A DNA stretch of 32,298 nt from Nitrosomonas supralitoralis (GCF_003011925.2 NZ_PXXU01000042.1:1-32298); one strand, 5' to 3'; positions 18,294 through 30,742 are shown, numbered from the stretch's first letter. Notes: generated by a model from the sequence alone, not told the origin. Numbers and translations: made by a program.

Positions 18294-20663
18294 ATGACAC
18301 AATATATTGCCTGGTTTGATCAACTGACGATGAATGATGTAGGTTTGGTTGGCGGTAAGAACGCTTCGCTGGGAGAAATGATCAGTCATCTTGCGCAAAC
18401 CGGTGTGAATGTACCCGGAGGCTTTGCTACCACGACGGAAGCGTACCGGGAATTTTTGGTCGCTAATGGACTGGTTGATCGTATCAATCATTTACTCAAT
18501 GAACTAAATGTTGAAGACATCAATGCCCTGACTGTCGTCGGCAAAACTATTCGCGGTTGGGTGATGGATGCTACGCTGCCGGCTGCTATTTCACAGGCAG
18601 TGGCGCAAGCTTACGAATTATTGGTTACGGATGATGAAGTTTCGTTTGCTGTGCGTTCTTCAGCGACCGCCGAAGACTTGGTCGATGCTTCATTTGCTGG
18701 TCAGCAGGAAACATTGTTGAACGTTCGTGGACTGGATCAAATCATGGCGGCGATCAAAATTGTGTTTGCTTCTTTGTATAACGATCGAGCGATTGCGTAT
18801 CGTGTGCATCAGCGTTTTCCACACGATAAGGTGTATTTATCTGCCGGGATTCAGAAAATGGTGCGTAGCGACCTGGGTGCAAGTGGCGTGGTGTTTACCC
18901 TGGATACCGAATCCGGTTTTCGCGATGCAGTTTTCATCACTTCGGCGTATGGACTGGGGGAAACCATTGTGCAAGGCATTGTCAATCCCGATGAATTCTA
19001 CGTCTACAAACGTGGACTTGCAGCCGGTAAGCCAGCCATTTTATCGCGGCGTTTAGGAACCAAAGAGATCGAAATGATTTATGGCGATAGCAAAGATTTG
19101 ACGGATTCATGCACGCTTACGCGCGATGTTGATAATGAGCGCCGCACATGTTTTTCACTTACGGATGCACAGGTGGAGGCATTGGCGCGCCAGGCTATGA
19201 TCATCGAACAACACTATGGTCGTCCGATGGATATCGAATGGGCATTAGATGGGCTGGATGGACAGTTGTACATTGTGCAGGCACGCCCAGAAACCGTAGA
19301 AAGCCGTGCCACAGCAGTTCTGGATCGATATAAACTCAATAGCAAGAGCTCAGTGCTAGCCGAAGGTCGTGCGATTGGAAGTAAAATCGGACAGGGAACA
19401 GCCCGTTTGATTATGGGGATTGATCAAATGCATGAAATTCATGCAGGTGATGTTCTAGTGACTGACATGACTGATCCGGATTGGGAACCTATTATGAAAC
19501 GGGCATCGGCGATTGTTACCAATCGCGGTGGACGTACTTGTCATGCAGCAATTATCGCTAGGGAAATGGGTATTCCGGCGGTGGTCGGTTGCGGCGATGC
19601 AACTCAATCGATCAAAGACGGAGAGGCAGTGACGGTTTCCTGCGCGGAAGGCGATGCTGGATTAGTTTACGAAGGCATGCTTCCCTTCGAACATACCACG
19701 TCTGATACCGGTCAGCTGCCCGACTTGCCGGTCAAGATCATGATGAATGTGGGTAATCCATCGCATGCTTTTTCGTTCTCGCGCACGCCGAATCAAGGGG
19801 TAGGGTTAGCCCGGCTGGAATTTGTCATCAATAACATGATCGGTATTCATCCTAAAGCGCTGCTGGAATTCGAGCAATTGCCCAAAGACTTGAAACAGCA
19901 AATCAGCAATCGCATCGCGGGTTATCAAAGCCCCGTTGGTTTTTATGTCGAGAAATTGGTTGAAGGCATTGCCACGCTGGCGGCAGCATTTTATCCACAT
20001 GTGGTGATTGTGCGTACATCCGACTTCAAATCAAACGAATATGCAAATCTGGTTGCGGGGAACCGCTATGAGCCCCAAGAAGAAAACCCGATGATCGGTT
20101 TTCGCGGTGCTTCGCGGTATGTATCGACCGCTTTCCACGATTGTTTTGAGCTCGAGTGTCAGGCGTTACGCAAAGTACGCGACGAAATGGGGCTGACCAA
20201 TGTCGAGATCATGATTCCATTTTGTCGCACGTTAGATGAGGCCGAGCAAGTAATTTCTTTGCTTGCTTCGCAAGGATTGGTGCGTGGGCAGAACGGTTTG
20301 CGGTTGATCATGATGTGTGAAATTCCTTCCAATGCGTTATTGGCAGAAGAATTTTTGCAGTATTTTGATGGGTTTTCCATCGGTTCCAACGACATGACGC
20401 AATTGACACTAGGAATTGACCGTGATTCAAGTTTGGTTTCTCATGTATTTGACGAACGCAATCCGGCGGTCAAGAAACTGCTGAAAATGGCGATTGATGC
20501 TTGTCATAAGCAAGAAAAGTATATCGGCATCTGTGGGCAAGGCCCTTCAGATTTCCCGGATTTTGCTGCCTGGCTTTTGGAGCAGGGCATTAGCAGTATA
20601 TCGCTGAACCCCGATTCGGTTATGCAAACCTGGGTCGATCTGGCAAAACTGATCAAACAATGA
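18294..20663 (+). CDS. ppsA: Phosphoenolpyruvate synthase
   Basis: The 789-residue enzyme converts pyruvate, ATP and water into PEP, AMP and phosphate, feeding gluconeogenesis from fixed carbon. Domain order is as expected: an N-terminal ATP-grasp pyrophosphate/ATP-binding domain (about 1-350), the swivelling phosphohistidine domain with H417 in [12 protein letters not shown], and a C-terminal PEP-binding TIM barrel with [10 protein letters not shown] and the catalytic cysteine in I-C-G-Q-G-P-S. AGGAG lies seven bases before the ATG. The last four bases overlap ppsR (ATGA), so the two are translationally coupled. The AMP made here would need adenylate kinase, which is encoded further right. 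Confidence 0.96.
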   Translation: MTQYIAWFDQLTMNDVGLVGGKNASLGEMISHLAQTGVNVPGGFATTTEAYREFLVANGLVDRINHLLNELNVEDINALTVVGKTIRGWVMDATLPAAISQAVAQAYELLVTDDEVSFAVRSSATAEDLVDASFAGQQETLLNVRGLDQIMAAIKIVFASLYNDRAIAYRVHQRFPHDKVYLSAGIQKMVRSDLGASGVVFTLDTESGFRDAVFITSAYGLGETIVQGIVNPDEFYVYKRGLAAGKPAILSRRLGTKEIEMIYGDSKDLTDSCTLTRDVDNERRTCFSLTDAQVEALARQAMIIEQHYGRPMDIEWALDGLDGQLYIVQARPETVESRATAVLDRYKLNSKSSVLAEGRAIGSKIGQGTARLIMGIDQMHEIHAGDVLVTDMTDPDWEPIMKRASAIVTNRGGRTCHAAIIAREMGIPAVVGCGDATQSIKDGEAVTVSCAEGDAGLVYEGMLPFEHTTSDTGQLPDLPVKIMMNVGNPSHAFSFSRTPNQGVGLARLEFVINNMIGIHPKALLEFEQLPKDLKQQISNRIAGYQSPVGFYVEKLVEGIATLAAAFYPHVVIVRTSDFKSNEYANLVAGNRYEPQEENPMIGFRGASRYVSTAFHDCFELECQALRKVRDEMGLTNVEIMIPFCRTLDEAEQVISLLASQGLVRGQNGLRLIMMCEIPSNALLAEEFLQYFDGFSIGSNDMTQLTLGIDRDSSLVSHVFDERNPAVKKLLKMAIDACHKQEKYIGICGQGPSDFPDFAAWLLEQGISSISLNPDSVMQTWVDLAKLIKQ

Positions 20664-21487
20664 CGCAGCAAAAGCGCACTGTTTTCTACTTGTCCGACGG
20701 TACCGGCATTACCGCAGAAACACTCGGACACAGCTTGCTGACGCAATTTGACGGCATCAAATGGAATACCGTCAACGTGCCCTTTTTGGATGATATCGAA
20801 AAAGCCAGGATTGTCTTAGCACAGATTAATCAAACCGCGGAAATTGATGGTCATCGACCTTTGGTGTTCAGTACCTTGCTGAAGCCGGAAATTCTCGAAG
20901 TCATCAAGCAGGCGAATTGCCGCATTTATGATTTCTTTGAAACCTTCATTCATTCCATTGAAGAAGAACTACATCAGCCGTTTGCGCGGATGACTGGGCG
21001 CTCCCACGGCCAGCATCAACTGTCGTATTTCAAGCGCATTGCCGCAGTCAATTTTGTGCTGGCGCATGACGATGGCGTTAACCCTAAGCATTTTGACGAA
21101 GCCGACATTATTCTGATCGGCGTTTCACGTTCCGGTAAAACACCAACTTGTCTTTACTTAGGGTTGCAATATGGCATCGCTGCAGCGAATTATCCGCTAA
21201 CCCCGGACGACATGACGGTCGAACAGATTCCCAAGGCATTGGAAAATGCCAGGAACAAATTGTTCGGCTTAACACTTACCCCAGCCCAGTTGCATTTCAT
21301 CCGCCAGGAACGCCGCCCAAACAGCGAATATGCGTCGCTCGCACAATGTCGAAGAGAATTGCAATGGCAGGAATCGTTGTTTCAGCAATTCGATATTCCG
21401 TATTTGGATACTACACGCATTTCGATTGAGGAAATCAGTGCGGTTATATTGAATAGGTGTGGACTGAGAAGACAGTTGTATGGATGA
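20660..21487 (+). CDS. ppsR: PEP synthase regulatory kinase/pyrophosphorylase
   Basis: This 275-residue protein belongs to the DUF299/PPSRP family. It is a bifunctional enzyme that inactivates PEP synthase by ADP-dependent threonine phosphorylation next to the catalytic histidine and reactivates it by phosphate-dependent removal releasing pyrophosphate. The P-loop G-V-S-R-S-G-K-T (154-161) and the N-terminal [12 protein letters not shown] signature are clear. The start overlaps the ppsA stop, as expected for a dedicated regulator. The phosphate-dependent reaction produces PPi, which fits the PPi-using enzymes encoded just beyond the terminator. Confidence 0.95.
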   Translation: MTQQKRTVFYLSDGTGITAETLGHSLLTQFDGIKWNTVNVPFLDDIEKARIVLAQINQTAEIDGHRPLVFSTLLKPEILEVIKQANCRIYDFFETFIHSIEEELHQPFARMTGRSHGQHQLSYFKRIAAVNFVLAHDDGVNPKHFDEADIILIGVSRSGKTPTCLYLGLQYGIAAANYPLTPDDMTVEQIPKALENARNKLFGLTLTPAQLHFIRQERRPNSEYASLAQCRRELQWQESLFQQFDIPYLDTTRISIEEISAVILNRCGLRRQLYG

Positions 21488-21672
21488 TTCTGAGATTTGC
21501 TATAGAATGAGACCTTTGCAGAACTTTAATTCAGGAAATTTTTATTAATTTAATACAATCGGATTTATTTGAAACCAACTATTCTGTGCATTCCTATATG
21601 GTGATTTCTTGGCGCAATCTGATTATTCATGTTTGCACCAGACATAGAATTACACTCCCTAAACAATGAATA

Positions 21673-21710
21673 AAAAAAGCACATCAGGTAACTGATGTGC
21701 TTTTTTTTTT
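21673..21710. terminator. Bidirectional intrinsic terminator between ppsR and hppA
   Basis: A perfect 9-bp stem GCACATCAG/CTGATGTGC (21679-21687, 21692-21700) with a GTAA loop is flanked by a run of seven A on the left and ten T on the right. It can stop rightward transcription from ppsA-ppsR and leftward transcription from hppA. It is the clearest terminator in the window. Confidence 0.93.
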
Positions 21711-21730
21711 GATTAACTAATCCGTGATAT

Positions 21731-23788
21731 TTATAGCAGAGGAATGATCAACAATGCCACGATGTTGATGATTTTGATCAATGGATTAATCGCAGGGCCA
21801 GCCGTGTCCTTATAAGGATCACCCACGGTATCCCCTGTAACTGAGGCTTTGTGGGCTTCGCTGCCTTTACCACCAAAATGACCATCTTCAATATGTTTCT
21901 TTGCATTATCCCAGGCACCACCGCCGGTTGTCATCGAAATCGCTACGAACAAGCCGGTTACGATTGAGCCCATCAATACGCCACCTAGTGCTTGCGGTCC
22001 CAGAATCACACCGACCAACAGAGGAATCAGCACAGGTAATAATGAAGGAATCATCATTTCCTTGATTGCCGCTTTAGTCAACATATCCACGGCACGTGAA
22101 TAGTCTGGCTTGGCTGTACCTTCCATGATGCCCGGAATTTCCTTGAATTGGCGACGAACTTCAATCACTACCGATCCGGCGGCACGTCCGACAGCTTCCA
22201 TCGACATGGCACCAAACAAGTAAGGAATCATACCGCCGATAAACAATCCGATAATCACCATGTGATTGGATAAATCAAAGGATAATTCAAACCCGGCATG
22301 TTCCAATGCATGGGTGTAGTCAGCAAACAGTACTAATGCCGCTAATCCTGCTGAGCCAATCGCATAACCTTTGGTAACTGCTTTAGTCGTATTGCCAACC
22401 GCATCCAGAGGATCGGTGATAGCGCGAACTGAATCGGGCATTTCTGCCATTTCCGCAATACCACCAGCGTTATCAGTAATCGGGCCGTAGGCATCCAGTG
22501 CCACAATGATACCGGTCATCGACAGCATTGATGTTGCAGCGATCGCGATACCGTACAAGCCTGCCAGTGCATATGCCAGCAAAATGCTGATACACACAGC
22601 CAGCACCGGTGCTGCGGTTGCGCGCATTGAAACGCCTAAGCCAGCAATAATATTGGTTGCATGTCCGGTGGTGGAAGCTTCAGCAATATGTTGAACTGGC
22701 GGATATTCGGTCGAAGTATAATATTCGGTGATCACAACCATCAATCCGGTCAACACCAAGCCGATTGCAGCAGCCAGGAAGACACGCAGCACCAGCATAC
22801 CGCCTGCGATCTCCGTGCCATCGACGATCAGCGACATATCACTCATAAACCAGGCAGTTACCGGCAAATACGCTAATAGAGCGATACCGCCCGCTACAGC
22901 CAGGCCGCGATACAGCGCATTCATGATTGTGCCGCCATCACGCATCTTGACGTAATAACAACCCACAATCGAGGCGATAATCGACACTGCACCAAGCATC
23001 AGCGGAAAAATAACCGCACTCAGTGCGTTTGCAGTAAACAATAATGCACCCAATATCATGGTTGCGATAATGGTAACGGCGTAGGTTTCAAACAAATCTG
23101 CTGCCATACCGGCACAGTCACCCACGTTATCGCCCACATTATCGGCAATTACGGCCGGATTGCGAGGATCATCTTCAGGGATGCCGGCTTCAACTTTACC
23201 TACCAGATCCGCACCTACATCCGCACCTTTGGTGAATATACCGCCACCCAATCGCGCAAAAATGGAGATCAGCGATCCACCGAATGCGAAACCAATCAGT
23301 GGCTTGATGACATCACTGACAGATTGATTGGGATCGGCACCATCAAACAACATGGCAGAGTATCCAGCAACACCCAGCAGACCCAAACCAACAACCAGCA
23401 TTCCTGTGACTGCACCGCCTCGGAAAGCAATCGCGAGTGCTTCATTCAATCCAATGGTTGCTGCCTGGGCAGTACGAACATTCGACTGGACCGAGACTGT
23501 CATTCCCAGAAAACCTGCAGCGCCCGAGAGAATAGCACCTAGCGCGAAACCAATAGCTGTATCCCAACCGAGTGCTATCCAAAGAGCAAAGAACAGCACA
23601 GCACCTACCATACCGATCGTCATGTATTGACGTTTTAGATATGCAGAGGCACCCTCTTGAATAGCTTTTGCAATTTCTTGCATACGCTGGTTGCCTGTAG
23701 ATTGAGCAAAAATACCCTTAATCCATATACCACTGAATATCAGGGCTACAATCGCACTAAGAATTGCGATAACTAAACCACTAGCCAT
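21731..23788 (-). CDS. hppA: Proton-translocating membrane pyrophosphatase, K+-independent type
   Basis: This integral membrane enzyme (about 685 residues, roughly 16 predicted helices) couples hydrolysis of pyrophosphate to proton transport, or makes PPi from the proton gradient. Core motifs are [27 protein letters not shown] and [14 protein letters not shown]. In the segment [10 protein letters not shown], lysine 469 and threonine 472 occupy the positions that distinguish K+-independent proton pumps from K+-dependent ones (which have alanine there). I chose ATG 23788, with GGAG six bases upstream; a TTG four codons earlier overlaps that Shine-Dalgarno. It is followed on its left by the bidirectional terminator, and pfp lies upstream on the same strand. 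Confidence 0.95.
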   Translation of the reverse strand: MASGLVIAILSAIVALIFSGIWIKGIFAQSTGNQRMQEIAKAIQEGASAYLKRQYMTIGMVGAVLFFALWIALGWDTAIGFALGAILSGAAGFLGMTVSVQSNVRTAQAATIGLNEALAIAFRGGAVTGMLVVGLGLLGVAGYSAMLFDGADPNQSVSDVIKPLIGFAFGGSLISIFARLGGGIFTKGADVGADLVGKVEAGIPEDDPRNPAVIADNVGDNVGDCAGMAADLFETYAVTIIATMILGALLFTANALSAVIFPLMLGAVSIIASIVGCYYVKMRDGGTIMNALYRGLAVAGGIALLAYLPVTAWFMSDMSLIVDGTEIAGGMLVLRVFLAAAIGLVLTGLMVVITEYYTSTEYPPVQHIAEASTTGHATNIIAGLGVSMRATAAPVLAVCISILLAYALAGLYGIAIAATSMLSMTGIIVALDAYGPITDNAGGIAEMAEMPDSVRAITDPLDAVGNTTKAVTKGYAIGSAGLAALVLFADYTHALEHAGFELSFDLSNHMVIIGLFIGGMIPYLFGAMSMEAVGRAAGSVVIEVRRQFKEIPGIMEGTAKPDYSRAVDMLTKAAIKEMMIPSLLPVLIPLLVGVILGPQALGGVLMGSIVTGLFVAISMTTGGGAWDNAKKHIEDGHFGGKGSEAHKASVTGDTVGDPYKDTAGPAINPLIKIINIVALLIIPLL

Positions 23789-24013
23789 AGAGAACTCCAA
23801 TTAAAGTCAGACCATAAAAATCAAATGTGGAATCTTGGCCTAATTAATTCCACATTATTAAACACTTGTGCTAAATCGAAAATCAGGTTGTATTTTATCT
23901 GTACTTGCTTACTGAATGCATCAAATATTTAAGAAATTAAGATTGTTAGGTGATTGATATCATATTGTTTGACTTTCATACAACACCTTATGCAATCTTA
24001 AACTTGCTTACTG

Positions 24014-25273
24014 TTAAATTTTGAATTCGCTCAGCTTCTTTGGAACAGCAACATTTTTGAGTCGCACATAATCTGGCAAACCATCTTTATAGGGTGGATA
24101 ATCTTCGCCTTCAATCAGTGGTGCCAGGTATTCCCGGCATGCCTGGGTAATTCCAAATCCATCTTCGCTAATAAAATTATCCGGCATCATTTTTTCTACA
24201 TTTGCAACATTAGATAACTGTGCCATACCAACCGACCACTTATACGGCGAACTAGATTCACGCACAATGGTTGGCATCACCGAATTGTGTCCCGCCAAGG
24301 CATATTCCACGGCTGCTTTGCCCATGGCATAAGCTTGCTCAACGTCAGTTTTAGAAGCGATGTGGCGCGCTGCCCGCTGAAGATAATCTGCAACACCCCA
24401 GTGATATTTCAGGCCCAGACCATCTTTGATGATATTGGCCACTACCGGAGCAACCCCGCCTAATTGTGCATGTCCAAACGCATCGCGCAAACCTTGATCA
24501 GACAAGAAATTACCGTCTTCTCCTTTAACACCTTCAGAGACTACCACTGAACAATAACCATATTCTTTGACATAGCGATCTACTGTGGCAAGAAATTTTT
24601 CTTTATTGAAGGTTACTTCCGGAAATAGAATCACAATCGGGATTTCACATCCTGGACCAGATGCCAGACCGCCGGCTGCAGCGATCCATCCAGCATGACG
24701 CCCCATCACTTCCAATACAAAGACTTTAGTTGAAGTCTTCGCCATGCTGGCTACATCGAAGCTGGCTTCACGTGTGGAAACTGCAATATATTTGGCTACT
24801 GAGCCAAAACCCGGACAGCAATCCGTGATTGGCAAATCGTTATCAACGGTTTTAGGCACATGTATTGCCTGAATCGGATATCCCAGCGTGTCTGATATCT
24901 GTGAGACCTTCAAACAGGTATCTGCCGAGTCACCACCACCATTGTAAAAAAAGTACCCAATATTGTGGGCTTTGAACACTTCGATCAAGCGCTCATATTC
25001 ACGTCGATTTTGTTCCAAGCTCTTAAGTTTATAGCGACATGAACCAAACGCGCCAGACGGAGTATAGCGCAACCCGGCAATGGCCGTGGCTGAATCAGCA
25101 TTAGTATCAATGAGATCTTCAGTTAGCGCACCGATAATACCGTTACGGCCTGCGTACACAGTACCAATTTTGTCAGTATGCTGACGTGCTGTTTCTAGAA
25201 CACCCGCAGCAGAGGCGTTAATGACTGCTGTCACACCTCCGGATTGAGCATAGAATGCATTCTTAATTGCCAT
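24014..25273 (-). CDS. pfp: 6-phosphofructokinase, probably pyrophosphate-dependent
   Basis: The 419-residue protein is a phosphofructokinase-family enzyme. K141 in P-K-T-V-D-N-D-L marks PPi-dependent members (ATP enzymes have glycine there). In N-G-G-G-D-S-A-D-T (111-119) a serine replaces the glycine of ATP-PFKs, though the classical PPi enzyme has aspartate. M-G-R-H-A-G-W-I-A supplies fructose-6-phosphate binding. PPi-PFKs work reversibly, can use sedoheptulose 7-phosphate in some autotrophs and methylotrophs, and make PPi from fructose 1,6-bisphosphate. Location next to the membrane PPase on the same strand supports the PPi assignment; a 225-bp gap leaves open whether they share a transcript. 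AGGAG precedes the ATG. A terminator separates it from adk. Confidence 0.88.
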   Translation of the reverse strand: MAIKNAFYAQSGGVTAVINASAAGVLETARQHTDKIGTVYAGRNGIIGALTEDLIDTNADSATAIAGLRYTPSGAFGSCRYKLKSLEQNRREYERLIEVFKAHNIGYFFYNGGGDSADTCLKVSQISDTLGYPIQAIHVPKTVDNDLPITDCCPGFGSVAKYIAVSTREASFDVASMAKTSTKVFVLEVMGRHAGWIAAAGGLASGPGCEIPIVILFPEVTFNKEKFLATVDRYVKEYGYCSVVVSEGVKGEDGNFLSDQGLRDAFGHAQLGGVAPVVANIIKDGLGLKYHWGVADYLQRAARHIASKTDVEQAYAMGKAAVEYALAGHNSVMPTIVRESSSPYKWSVGMAQLSNVANVEKMMPDNFISEDGFGITQACREYLAPLIEGEDYPPYKDGLPDYVRLKNVAVPKKLSEFKI

Positions 25274-25328
25274 ATTTCTCTCCTGATTGATTAAATCGTA
25301 AACAAGTATCTACTAAATCTTTACGTAC

Positions 25329-25362
25329 AAAAACTCAGGCGCGGTTTTTTGCATCCTGAGTT
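25329..25362 (-). terminator. Intrinsic terminator after adk
   Basis: Read on the minus strand, AACTCAGG (25362-25355) and CCTGAGTT (25339-25332) form an 8-bp stem with a 15-base loop and run straight into TTT, giving five consecutive T. It lies about 50 bases after the adk stop and about 55 bases before the pfp start, so adk and pfp are probably separate transcription units. Confidence 0.7.
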
Positions 25363-25410
25363 CTGCGGTTCGAATCTGTTGTGCGAATTAATAGATGAGT
25401 ATGATTAAAT

Positions 25411-26118
<708 letters not shown>

Positions 26119-26161
26119 TCATTTCAACGCTCGTTTGATAATTATATCGCAGGCAAGCTAG

Positions 26162-26173
26162 ATACTCGAGTAT
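26162..26173. promoter_or_regulatory. 12-bp perfect palindrome in the adk-recA intergenic region
   Basis: ATACTCGAGTAT is a perfect palindrome about 105 bases before recA, in the 214-bp region from which adk and recA diverge. No LexA-type CTG-N10-CAG box was found by eye in this region. The palindrome is a candidate dimeric regulator site, but nothing shows which gene it would serve. Confidence 0.35.
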
Positions 26174-26278
26174 TTTACTATGTTATTTTTTAAAGCTAAA
26201 CAATCTGCTTTAACAAGTTACGTTGATACCAAATAGGTTATGCGATAATAATCCAATTGACTCTTAACAGGATAAATC

Positions 26279-27328
26279 ATGGACGAAAATAGAAGTAAAG
26301 CGCTTGACGTTGCCCTGGCTCAAATCGAAAAGCAATTTGGCAAGGGTTCTATCATGCGATTGGGCGCTAACGATGTCGCTTATGATATACAAGTCGTATC
26401 AACCGGTTCGCTAGGGCTTGATATTGCGCTAGGAGTAGGCGGCTTGCCGCGCGGACGAATTGTCGAAATTTATGGACCTGAATCTTCAGGCAAAACAACA
26501 CTGACGCTTCAAGTAATTGCTGAAATGCAAAAAGTGGGTGGTACCGCTGCTTTTATTGACGCGGAGCACGCGTTGGATCCTCAGTACGCGCAAAAGATTG
26601 GCGTGAATGTGAAGGAGCTATTGATCTCTCAACCGGATAATGGTGAGCAGGCGCTGGAGATTGCCGATATGCTGGTGCGCTCCGGTTCAGTCGATATCAT
26701 CGTGATAGACTCCGTTGCCGCACTGACTCCACGGGCGGAAATCGAAGGCGACATGGGCGATCCGCAAATGGGTCTGCAGGCACGACTAATGTCGCAAGCT
26801 CTCCGCAAATTAACTGCCAACATCAAGCGCAGTAATACGATGGTTATTTTTATCAACCAGATTCGCATGAAAATCGGCGTCATGTTCGGCAATCCTGAAA
26901 CTACCACCGGTGGTAATGCGCTAAAATTTTACGCTTCGGTACGATTGGATATCCGTCGTACCGGATCGATCAAGAAAGGTGAAGAAACCATCGGTAATGA
27001 AACCCGCGTCAAGGTAGTCAAGAATAAAATCGCACCACCCTTTAAACAAGCGGATTTTGATATTCTTTATGGCGAGGGCATTTCGCGTGAGAGCGAAATT
27101 ATCGAATTGGGCGTGTTACATAAACTGATCGACAAAGCGGGAGCATGGTATGCCTATAAAGGTGAGAAAATCGGTCAAGGCAAGGATAATGTGCGTGATT
27201 ACCTGAAAGAACATAAGAATATCGCGCAAGAAATTGAACAGAAAATTCGATCGATCGTTGGTATTGCTGATCAAGCCAGCCCAGTGAAAGGGAAAACCGA
27301 AAAAGAGAAAACCGAAAAAGAGAAATAA
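26279..27328 (+). CDS. recA: Recombinase RecA
   Basis: RecA forms filaments on single-stranded DNA, drives strand exchange and triggers the SOS co-protease response. The 349-residue length is normal. Walker A G-P-E-S-S-G-K-T (66-73), the L1/L2 DNA-binding loops around [15 protein letters not shown] and [17 protein letters not shown], and Walker [13 protein letters not shown] are all present. AGGA lies six bases before the ATG. The C-terminal tail ends in a duplicated T-E-K-E-K unit, replacing the acidic tail of the E. coli protein with one of mixed charge. It begins a tight row with recX, a secreted small protein and alaS. Confidence 0.98.
   Translation: MDENRSKALDVALAQIEKQFGKGSIMRLGANDVAYDIQVVSTGSLGLDIALGVGGLPRGRIVEIYGPESSGKTTLTLQVIAEMQKVGGTAAFIDAEHALDPQYAQKIGVNVKELLISQPDNGEQALEIADMLVRSGSVDIIVIDSVAALTPRAEIEGDMGDPQMGLQARLMSQALRKLTANIKRSNTMVIFINQIRMKIGVMFGNPETTTGGNALKFYASVRLDIRRTGSIKKGEETIGNETRVKVVKNKIAPPFKQADFDILYGEGISRESEIIELGVLHKLIDKAGAWYAYKGEKIGQGKDNVRDYLKEHKNIAQEIEQKIRSIVGIADQASPVKGKTEKEKTEKEK
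27296..27325 (+). repeat. Two 15-bp tandem repeats at the recA 3' end
   Basis: ACCGAAAAAGAGAAA is repeated exactly at 27296-27310 and 27311-27325, immediately before the stop codon. It encodes T-E-K-E-K twice. The in-frame unit suggests slippage that changes the length and charge of the RecA tail without breaking the gene. Confidence 0.9.
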
Positions 27329-27333
27329 GTTTT

Positions 27334-27789
27334 GTGAATACGCGCAATCCTATAGAAATCCGTGCGCTGCGCATTCTTGCTCGACGTGAGCACTCGCGAA
27401 GAGAGTTGGAGCAAAAGCTCTCTGTGTTTGCAGAAACTTGTGGGTCGGAAGTGCTTGCGGGTGTACTGGATAAACTGGAGCAACGGGGTTTTCTGTCAGA
27501 GAAACGAGTTGTTGAGCAGGTCGCGCGTGTTCGCCGATCACGCTTCGGAAGCCAGAGAATCGTGCATGAACTCAAGGCAAAAGGAATAGATCGCCATTTG
27601 ATTGACGACATTCTGCCGACACTCAAGGAAACCGAGTTGGAGGCCGCGTTAAACATCTGGCGCAAGAAATTCGATAAATCTCTTCCCAGAGAAGAGCGCG
27701 GCAAACAGATACGATTTATGATGAATAGAGGCTTTTCCATGGAAACAATACAACAGGTTATCGCACAAGCAGACGAGGAAGGCGCATGA
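27334..27789 (+). CDS. recX: RecA modulator RecX
   Basis: The 151-residue helical protein matches RecX, which binds RecA filaments and limits their growth. The family signature A-L-R-I-L-A-R-R-E-H-S-R-R-E-L-E-Q-K-L is at about 10-28, followed by L-E-Q-R-G-F-L-S-E-K-R and the second three-helix unit with G-S-Q-R-I-V-H-E-L. It starts at GTG five bases after the recA stop, so it is co-transcribed and probably translationally coupled; there is no strong Shine-Dalgarno of its own. Its stop overlaps the next gene by four bases. Confidence 0.93.
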   Translation: MNTRNPIEIRALRILARREHSRRELEQKLSVFAETCGSEVLAGVLDKLEQRGFLSEKRVVEQVARVRRSRFGSQRIVHELKAKGIDRHLIDDILPTLKETELEAALNIWRKKFDKSLPREERGKQIRFMMNRGFSMETIQQVIAQADEEGA

Positions 27790-28151
27790 AGAAATGTTGG
27801 GTAAAGATAATCTTTTTTTGGCTGATCCTGATAATTGGTTTTCAAGTGCATGCGGGAGGGATCACGTTGATTCAGGAAATCAATAGCGCACCGGCTAATT
27901 TTGATGGTAAAGAAGTTACATTGAAAGGTATTCCCAAAGATCCCACGCGTATGCCATTGGTTGATCTAAAGATTTATGTTCTGAAAGATAGCAGCGACGA
28001 AATTACGGTATTAACCGAATTTGATTTGCCTAAAATGGGCGAAGAAATCACAATCCGGGCTAAAGTCAGAACCTTGGCTATCTTCAAAGGCGAAGCAGTG
28101 GGTCTGACAGTGACTGAAGTAGAACGATACGAGCCGCAGCAAGAAATATGA
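27786..28151 (+). CDS. Secreted small protein of unknown function, possible OB-fold
   Basis: The 121-residue product has a clear N-terminal signal peptide: basic M-K-K, a hydrophobic core [12 protein letters not shown], and a V-H-A cleavage site at about residues 22-24. The mature 97 residues are beta-rich and contain [10 protein letters not shown] and [10 protein letters not shown], a pattern seen in OB-fold, BOF-like periplasmic proteins. I cannot name the family with confidence. It overlaps recX and alaS by four bases at either end (ATGA junctions), so its expression is tied to a DNA-repair/translation operon although the protein should act in the periplasm. Confidence 0.8.
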   Translation: MKKCWVKIIFFWLILIIGFQVHAGGITLIQEINSAPANFDGKEVTLKGIPKDPTRMPLVDLKIYVLKDSSDEITVLTEFDLPKMGEEITIRAKVRTLAIFKGEAVGLTVTEVERYEPQQEI

Positions 28152-30742
28152 AAAGCAACCAGATACGACAAAAATTTCTCGAATTTTTTGAATCTCACGG
28201 TCATACCATCGTCGCATCCAGCCCCTTGGTGCCGGGCAATGATCCGACGCTCTTGTTCACCAATGCGGGCATGGTTCAATTCAAAGATGTATTTTTAGGC
28301 CAGGACAAACGTCCATATGTCCGCGCAGCCAGTTCGCAACGCTGCGTTCGTGCCGGTGGCAAGCATAACGATCTGGAAAATGTCGGTTATACGGCAAGGC
28401 ATCATACTTTTTTTGAAATGCTCGGAAACTTTAGTTTTGGCGATTATTTCAAGCACAATGCAATCCTTTTCGCCTGGGATTTTCTCACCAATATCCTCAA
28501 GATTCCGCATGAGAAATTATGGGTTACTGTCTATGCGGAAGACGATGAAGCGGCGGATATCTGGCTGAACGAAGTCGGTGTTGAGCCATCACGCCTGGTG
28601 CGGATTGCCACCACGGATAACTTCTGGCAAATGGGGGATACCGGGCCATGCGGACCTTGTTCCGAAATTTTTTATGATCATGGTTCCGATGTCAAAGGCG
28701 GACCACCGGGTTCCGCCGATGCTGATGGTGATCGTTACATCGAAATCTGGAATCTGGTTTTCATGCAATATAACCGCGATAGTGCCGGAGTACTGCATCC
28801 ACTGCCCAAACCGTCGGTTGATACCGGTATGGGATTAGAGCGCATCTCTGCCGTGATGCAGCATGTACACAGCAATTACGACATTGATCTATTCCAAAGT
28901 CTGATCAAAGCGGCAGCGCGCGTTACCAGCACAAAGAATCTTGCCGATAACTCGTTAAAAGTCATCGCCGATCATATCCGCGCTTGTTCGTTTTTGATTA
29001 CTGATGGCGTCATTCCTGGCAGTGAAGGCCGCGGTTATGTATTACGCCGCATTATTCGACGTGCTATCCGCCATGGATACAAGCTAGGGCAGAAACAACC
29101 TTTTTTTCATCATCTGGTGGAAGATTTAGATCAAGTGATGGGGCAAGCTTATCCGGAATTGACTGCTGCCAAAGCACGTGTTGCCGCGGTATTGCTGCAG
29201 GAAGAAGAGCGTTTCGCTGAGACTCTGGAAAATGGCATGCAAATTCTGGAAACCGCGCTCGACCGGAAAACTCAAGTGCTGGATGGCGAAACCGCATTCC
29301 GGCTCTACGATACCTTTGGCTTTCCGATCGATCTGACTGCCGATATCGCTCGCGAGCGTGGTATCACCGTTGACCACGCGGGATTCGAACAAGCCATGAC
29401 ACGTCAGCGTGAACAAGCACGCGCCGCTAACAAATTTACCATGCAGGAAGGTATCGAATACTCGGGCGATCAAACCACGTTCTATGGTTACGAAACTCTG
29501 CAGCATGAAGGCCAGGTATTGGCCATTTACAAGCAGGGCAGTGCGGTGGATTTCATCGAAGTGGGTGATGAAGCGGTGGTGGTATTGGATCAAACGCCTT
29601 TTTACGCCGAATCGGGTGGCCAGGTCGGTGATTGCGGTGAATTACTTGCCGCCGATGGCACTTTTGCGGTGACTGATACGCAAAAAATCCAGGCCGGCGT
29701 GTTCGGTCACAAGGGCCGATTGCGTAGCGGACGTCTGGTAATCAAGGACACAGTGCAAGCGCGAGTCAATCCACAAACCCGCATCAGCATCGCCAATAAC
29801 CACTCCGCGACACATTTACTGCACGCCGCGCTACGCAAGGTATTGGGTACGCATGTGACGCAAAAAGGCTCGCTGGTTGATGCCAATCGGACGCGCTTTG
29901 ATTTTTCTCATAATGTGCCACTTACCGCGGATGAGATCCGTGAAATCGAACGCCTGGTCAACGACCAGATCCGTGACAATTGTATCGTCGAAGCGGCCAC
30001 GATGAAGTACGACGATGCGATCAAGCGCGGCGCGATGGCGTTGTTCGGCGAGAAATACTCGGATGTAGTGCGCGTGATTGGCATGGGCGAATTTTCAACC
30101 GAGTTATGCGGCGGTACGCACGTCCCGCAAGTGGGTCAAATCGGCTTATTTAAAATTGTCGCCGAATCCGGTGTTGCCGCAGGCATTCGCCGCGTCGAAG
30201 CGTTGACCGGAAAAGCCGCCATCGATTATGTGCAACAACGCGAAGCGCAACTGCTGGAAATTGCACATACGCTTAAAACCAATCCACAGGAAGTCACGCA
30301 AAAGATTGCTCAGATTATCGACAATGTGCGGCAGACTGAAAAAGAACTGGCGCGTCTTAAAACCAAAATGGCCAGTTCGCAAGGCTCCGATTTAGCAACG
30401 CAAGCGCAGGAAATCAAAGGCGTCAAAGTGCTGGCCGCCAACCTGGAAAACGCCGATACCAAAACCTTGCGAGAAACATTGGATCAACTGAAAGACAAGC
30501 TCAAAACCTGCGTCATTGTGCTTAGCACCGTTGCGGATGGAAAAGTTACGCTGATCGCCGGTGTTAGTGCAGATCTAACGGATAGGATCAAAGCGGGTGA
30601 ACTGGTCAATTTTGTGGCGCAGCAAGTTGGTGGCAAAGGTGGTGGACGGGCAGATATGGCGCAAGCGGGCGGAACGCAGCCAGAGCAATTGCCTGCGGCG
30701 CTTGGAAGTGTGAAAGATTGGATTGAGAGAAAAGTTACGTAG
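28148..30742 (+). CDS. alaS: Alanyl-tRNA synthetase
   Basis: The 864-residue class II synthetase charges tRNA-Ala. The catalytic domain (about 1-240) carries [20 protein letters not shown] (motif 2 region) and G-M-G-L-E-R (motif 3). The tRNA-recognition helices follow. The editing domain (about 550-710) has the zinc-binding N-H-S-A-T-H-L-L-H and C-G-G-T-H that hydrolyse mischarged Ser/Gly-tRNA. A coiled-coil and DHHA1 C-Ala domain end the protein ([15 protein letters not shown]). The recA-recX-x-alaS order matches many proteobacteria. It is intact; cassette-like DNA begins about 45-75 bases after its stop. Confidence 0.97.
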   Translation: MKSNQIRQKFLEFFESHGHTIVASSPLVPGNDPTLLFTNAGMVQFKDVFLGQDKRPYVRAASSQRCVRAGGKHNDLENVGYTARHHTFFEMLGNFSFGDYFKHNAILFAWDFLTNILKIPHEKLWVTVYAEDDEAADIWLNEVGVEPSRLVRIATTDNFWQMGDTGPCGPCSEIFYDHGSDVKGGPPGSADADGDRYIEIWNLVFMQYNRDSAGVLHPLPKPSVDTGMGLERISAVMQHVHSNYDIDLFQSLIKAAARVTSTKNLADNSLKVIADHIRACSFLITDGVIPGSEGRGYVLRRIIRRAIRHGYKLGQKQPFFHHLVEDLDQVMGQAYPELTAAKARVAAVLLQEEERFAETLENGMQILETALDRKTQVLDGETAFRLYDTFGFPIDLTADIARERGITVDHAGFEQAMTRQREQARAANKFTMQEGIEYSGDQTTFYGYETLQHEGQVLAIYKQGSAVDFIEVGDEAVVVLDQTPFYAESGGQVGDCGELLAADGTFAVTDTQKIQAGVFGHKGRLRSGRLVIKDTVQARVNPQTRISIANNHSATHLLHAALRKVLGTHVTQKGSLVDANRTRFDFSHNVPLTADEIREIERLVNDQIRDNCIVEAATMKYDDAIKRGAMALFGEKYSDVVRVIGMGEFSTELCGGTHVPQVGQIGLFKIVAESGVAAGIRRVEALTGKAAIDYVQQREAQLLEIAHTLKTNPQEVTQKIAQIIDNVRQTEKELARLKTKMASSQGSDLATQAQEIKGVKVLAANLENADTKTLRETLDQLKDKLKTCVIVLSTVADGKVTLIAGVSADLTDRIKAGELVNFVAQQVGGKGGGRADMAQAGGTQPEQLPAALGSVKDWIERKVT

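Noticed and set aside
21509..21520. GAGACCTTTGCA after ppsR, resembling the end of some IS5-type insertion sequences
   Set aside because: No matching inverted end or transposase fragment is nearby, so a 12-base match is not enough to call a mobile element.
23789..23800. A TTG start for hppA four codons upstream
   Set aside because: The TTG overlaps the GGAG that serves the ATG at 23788, which is the natural start.
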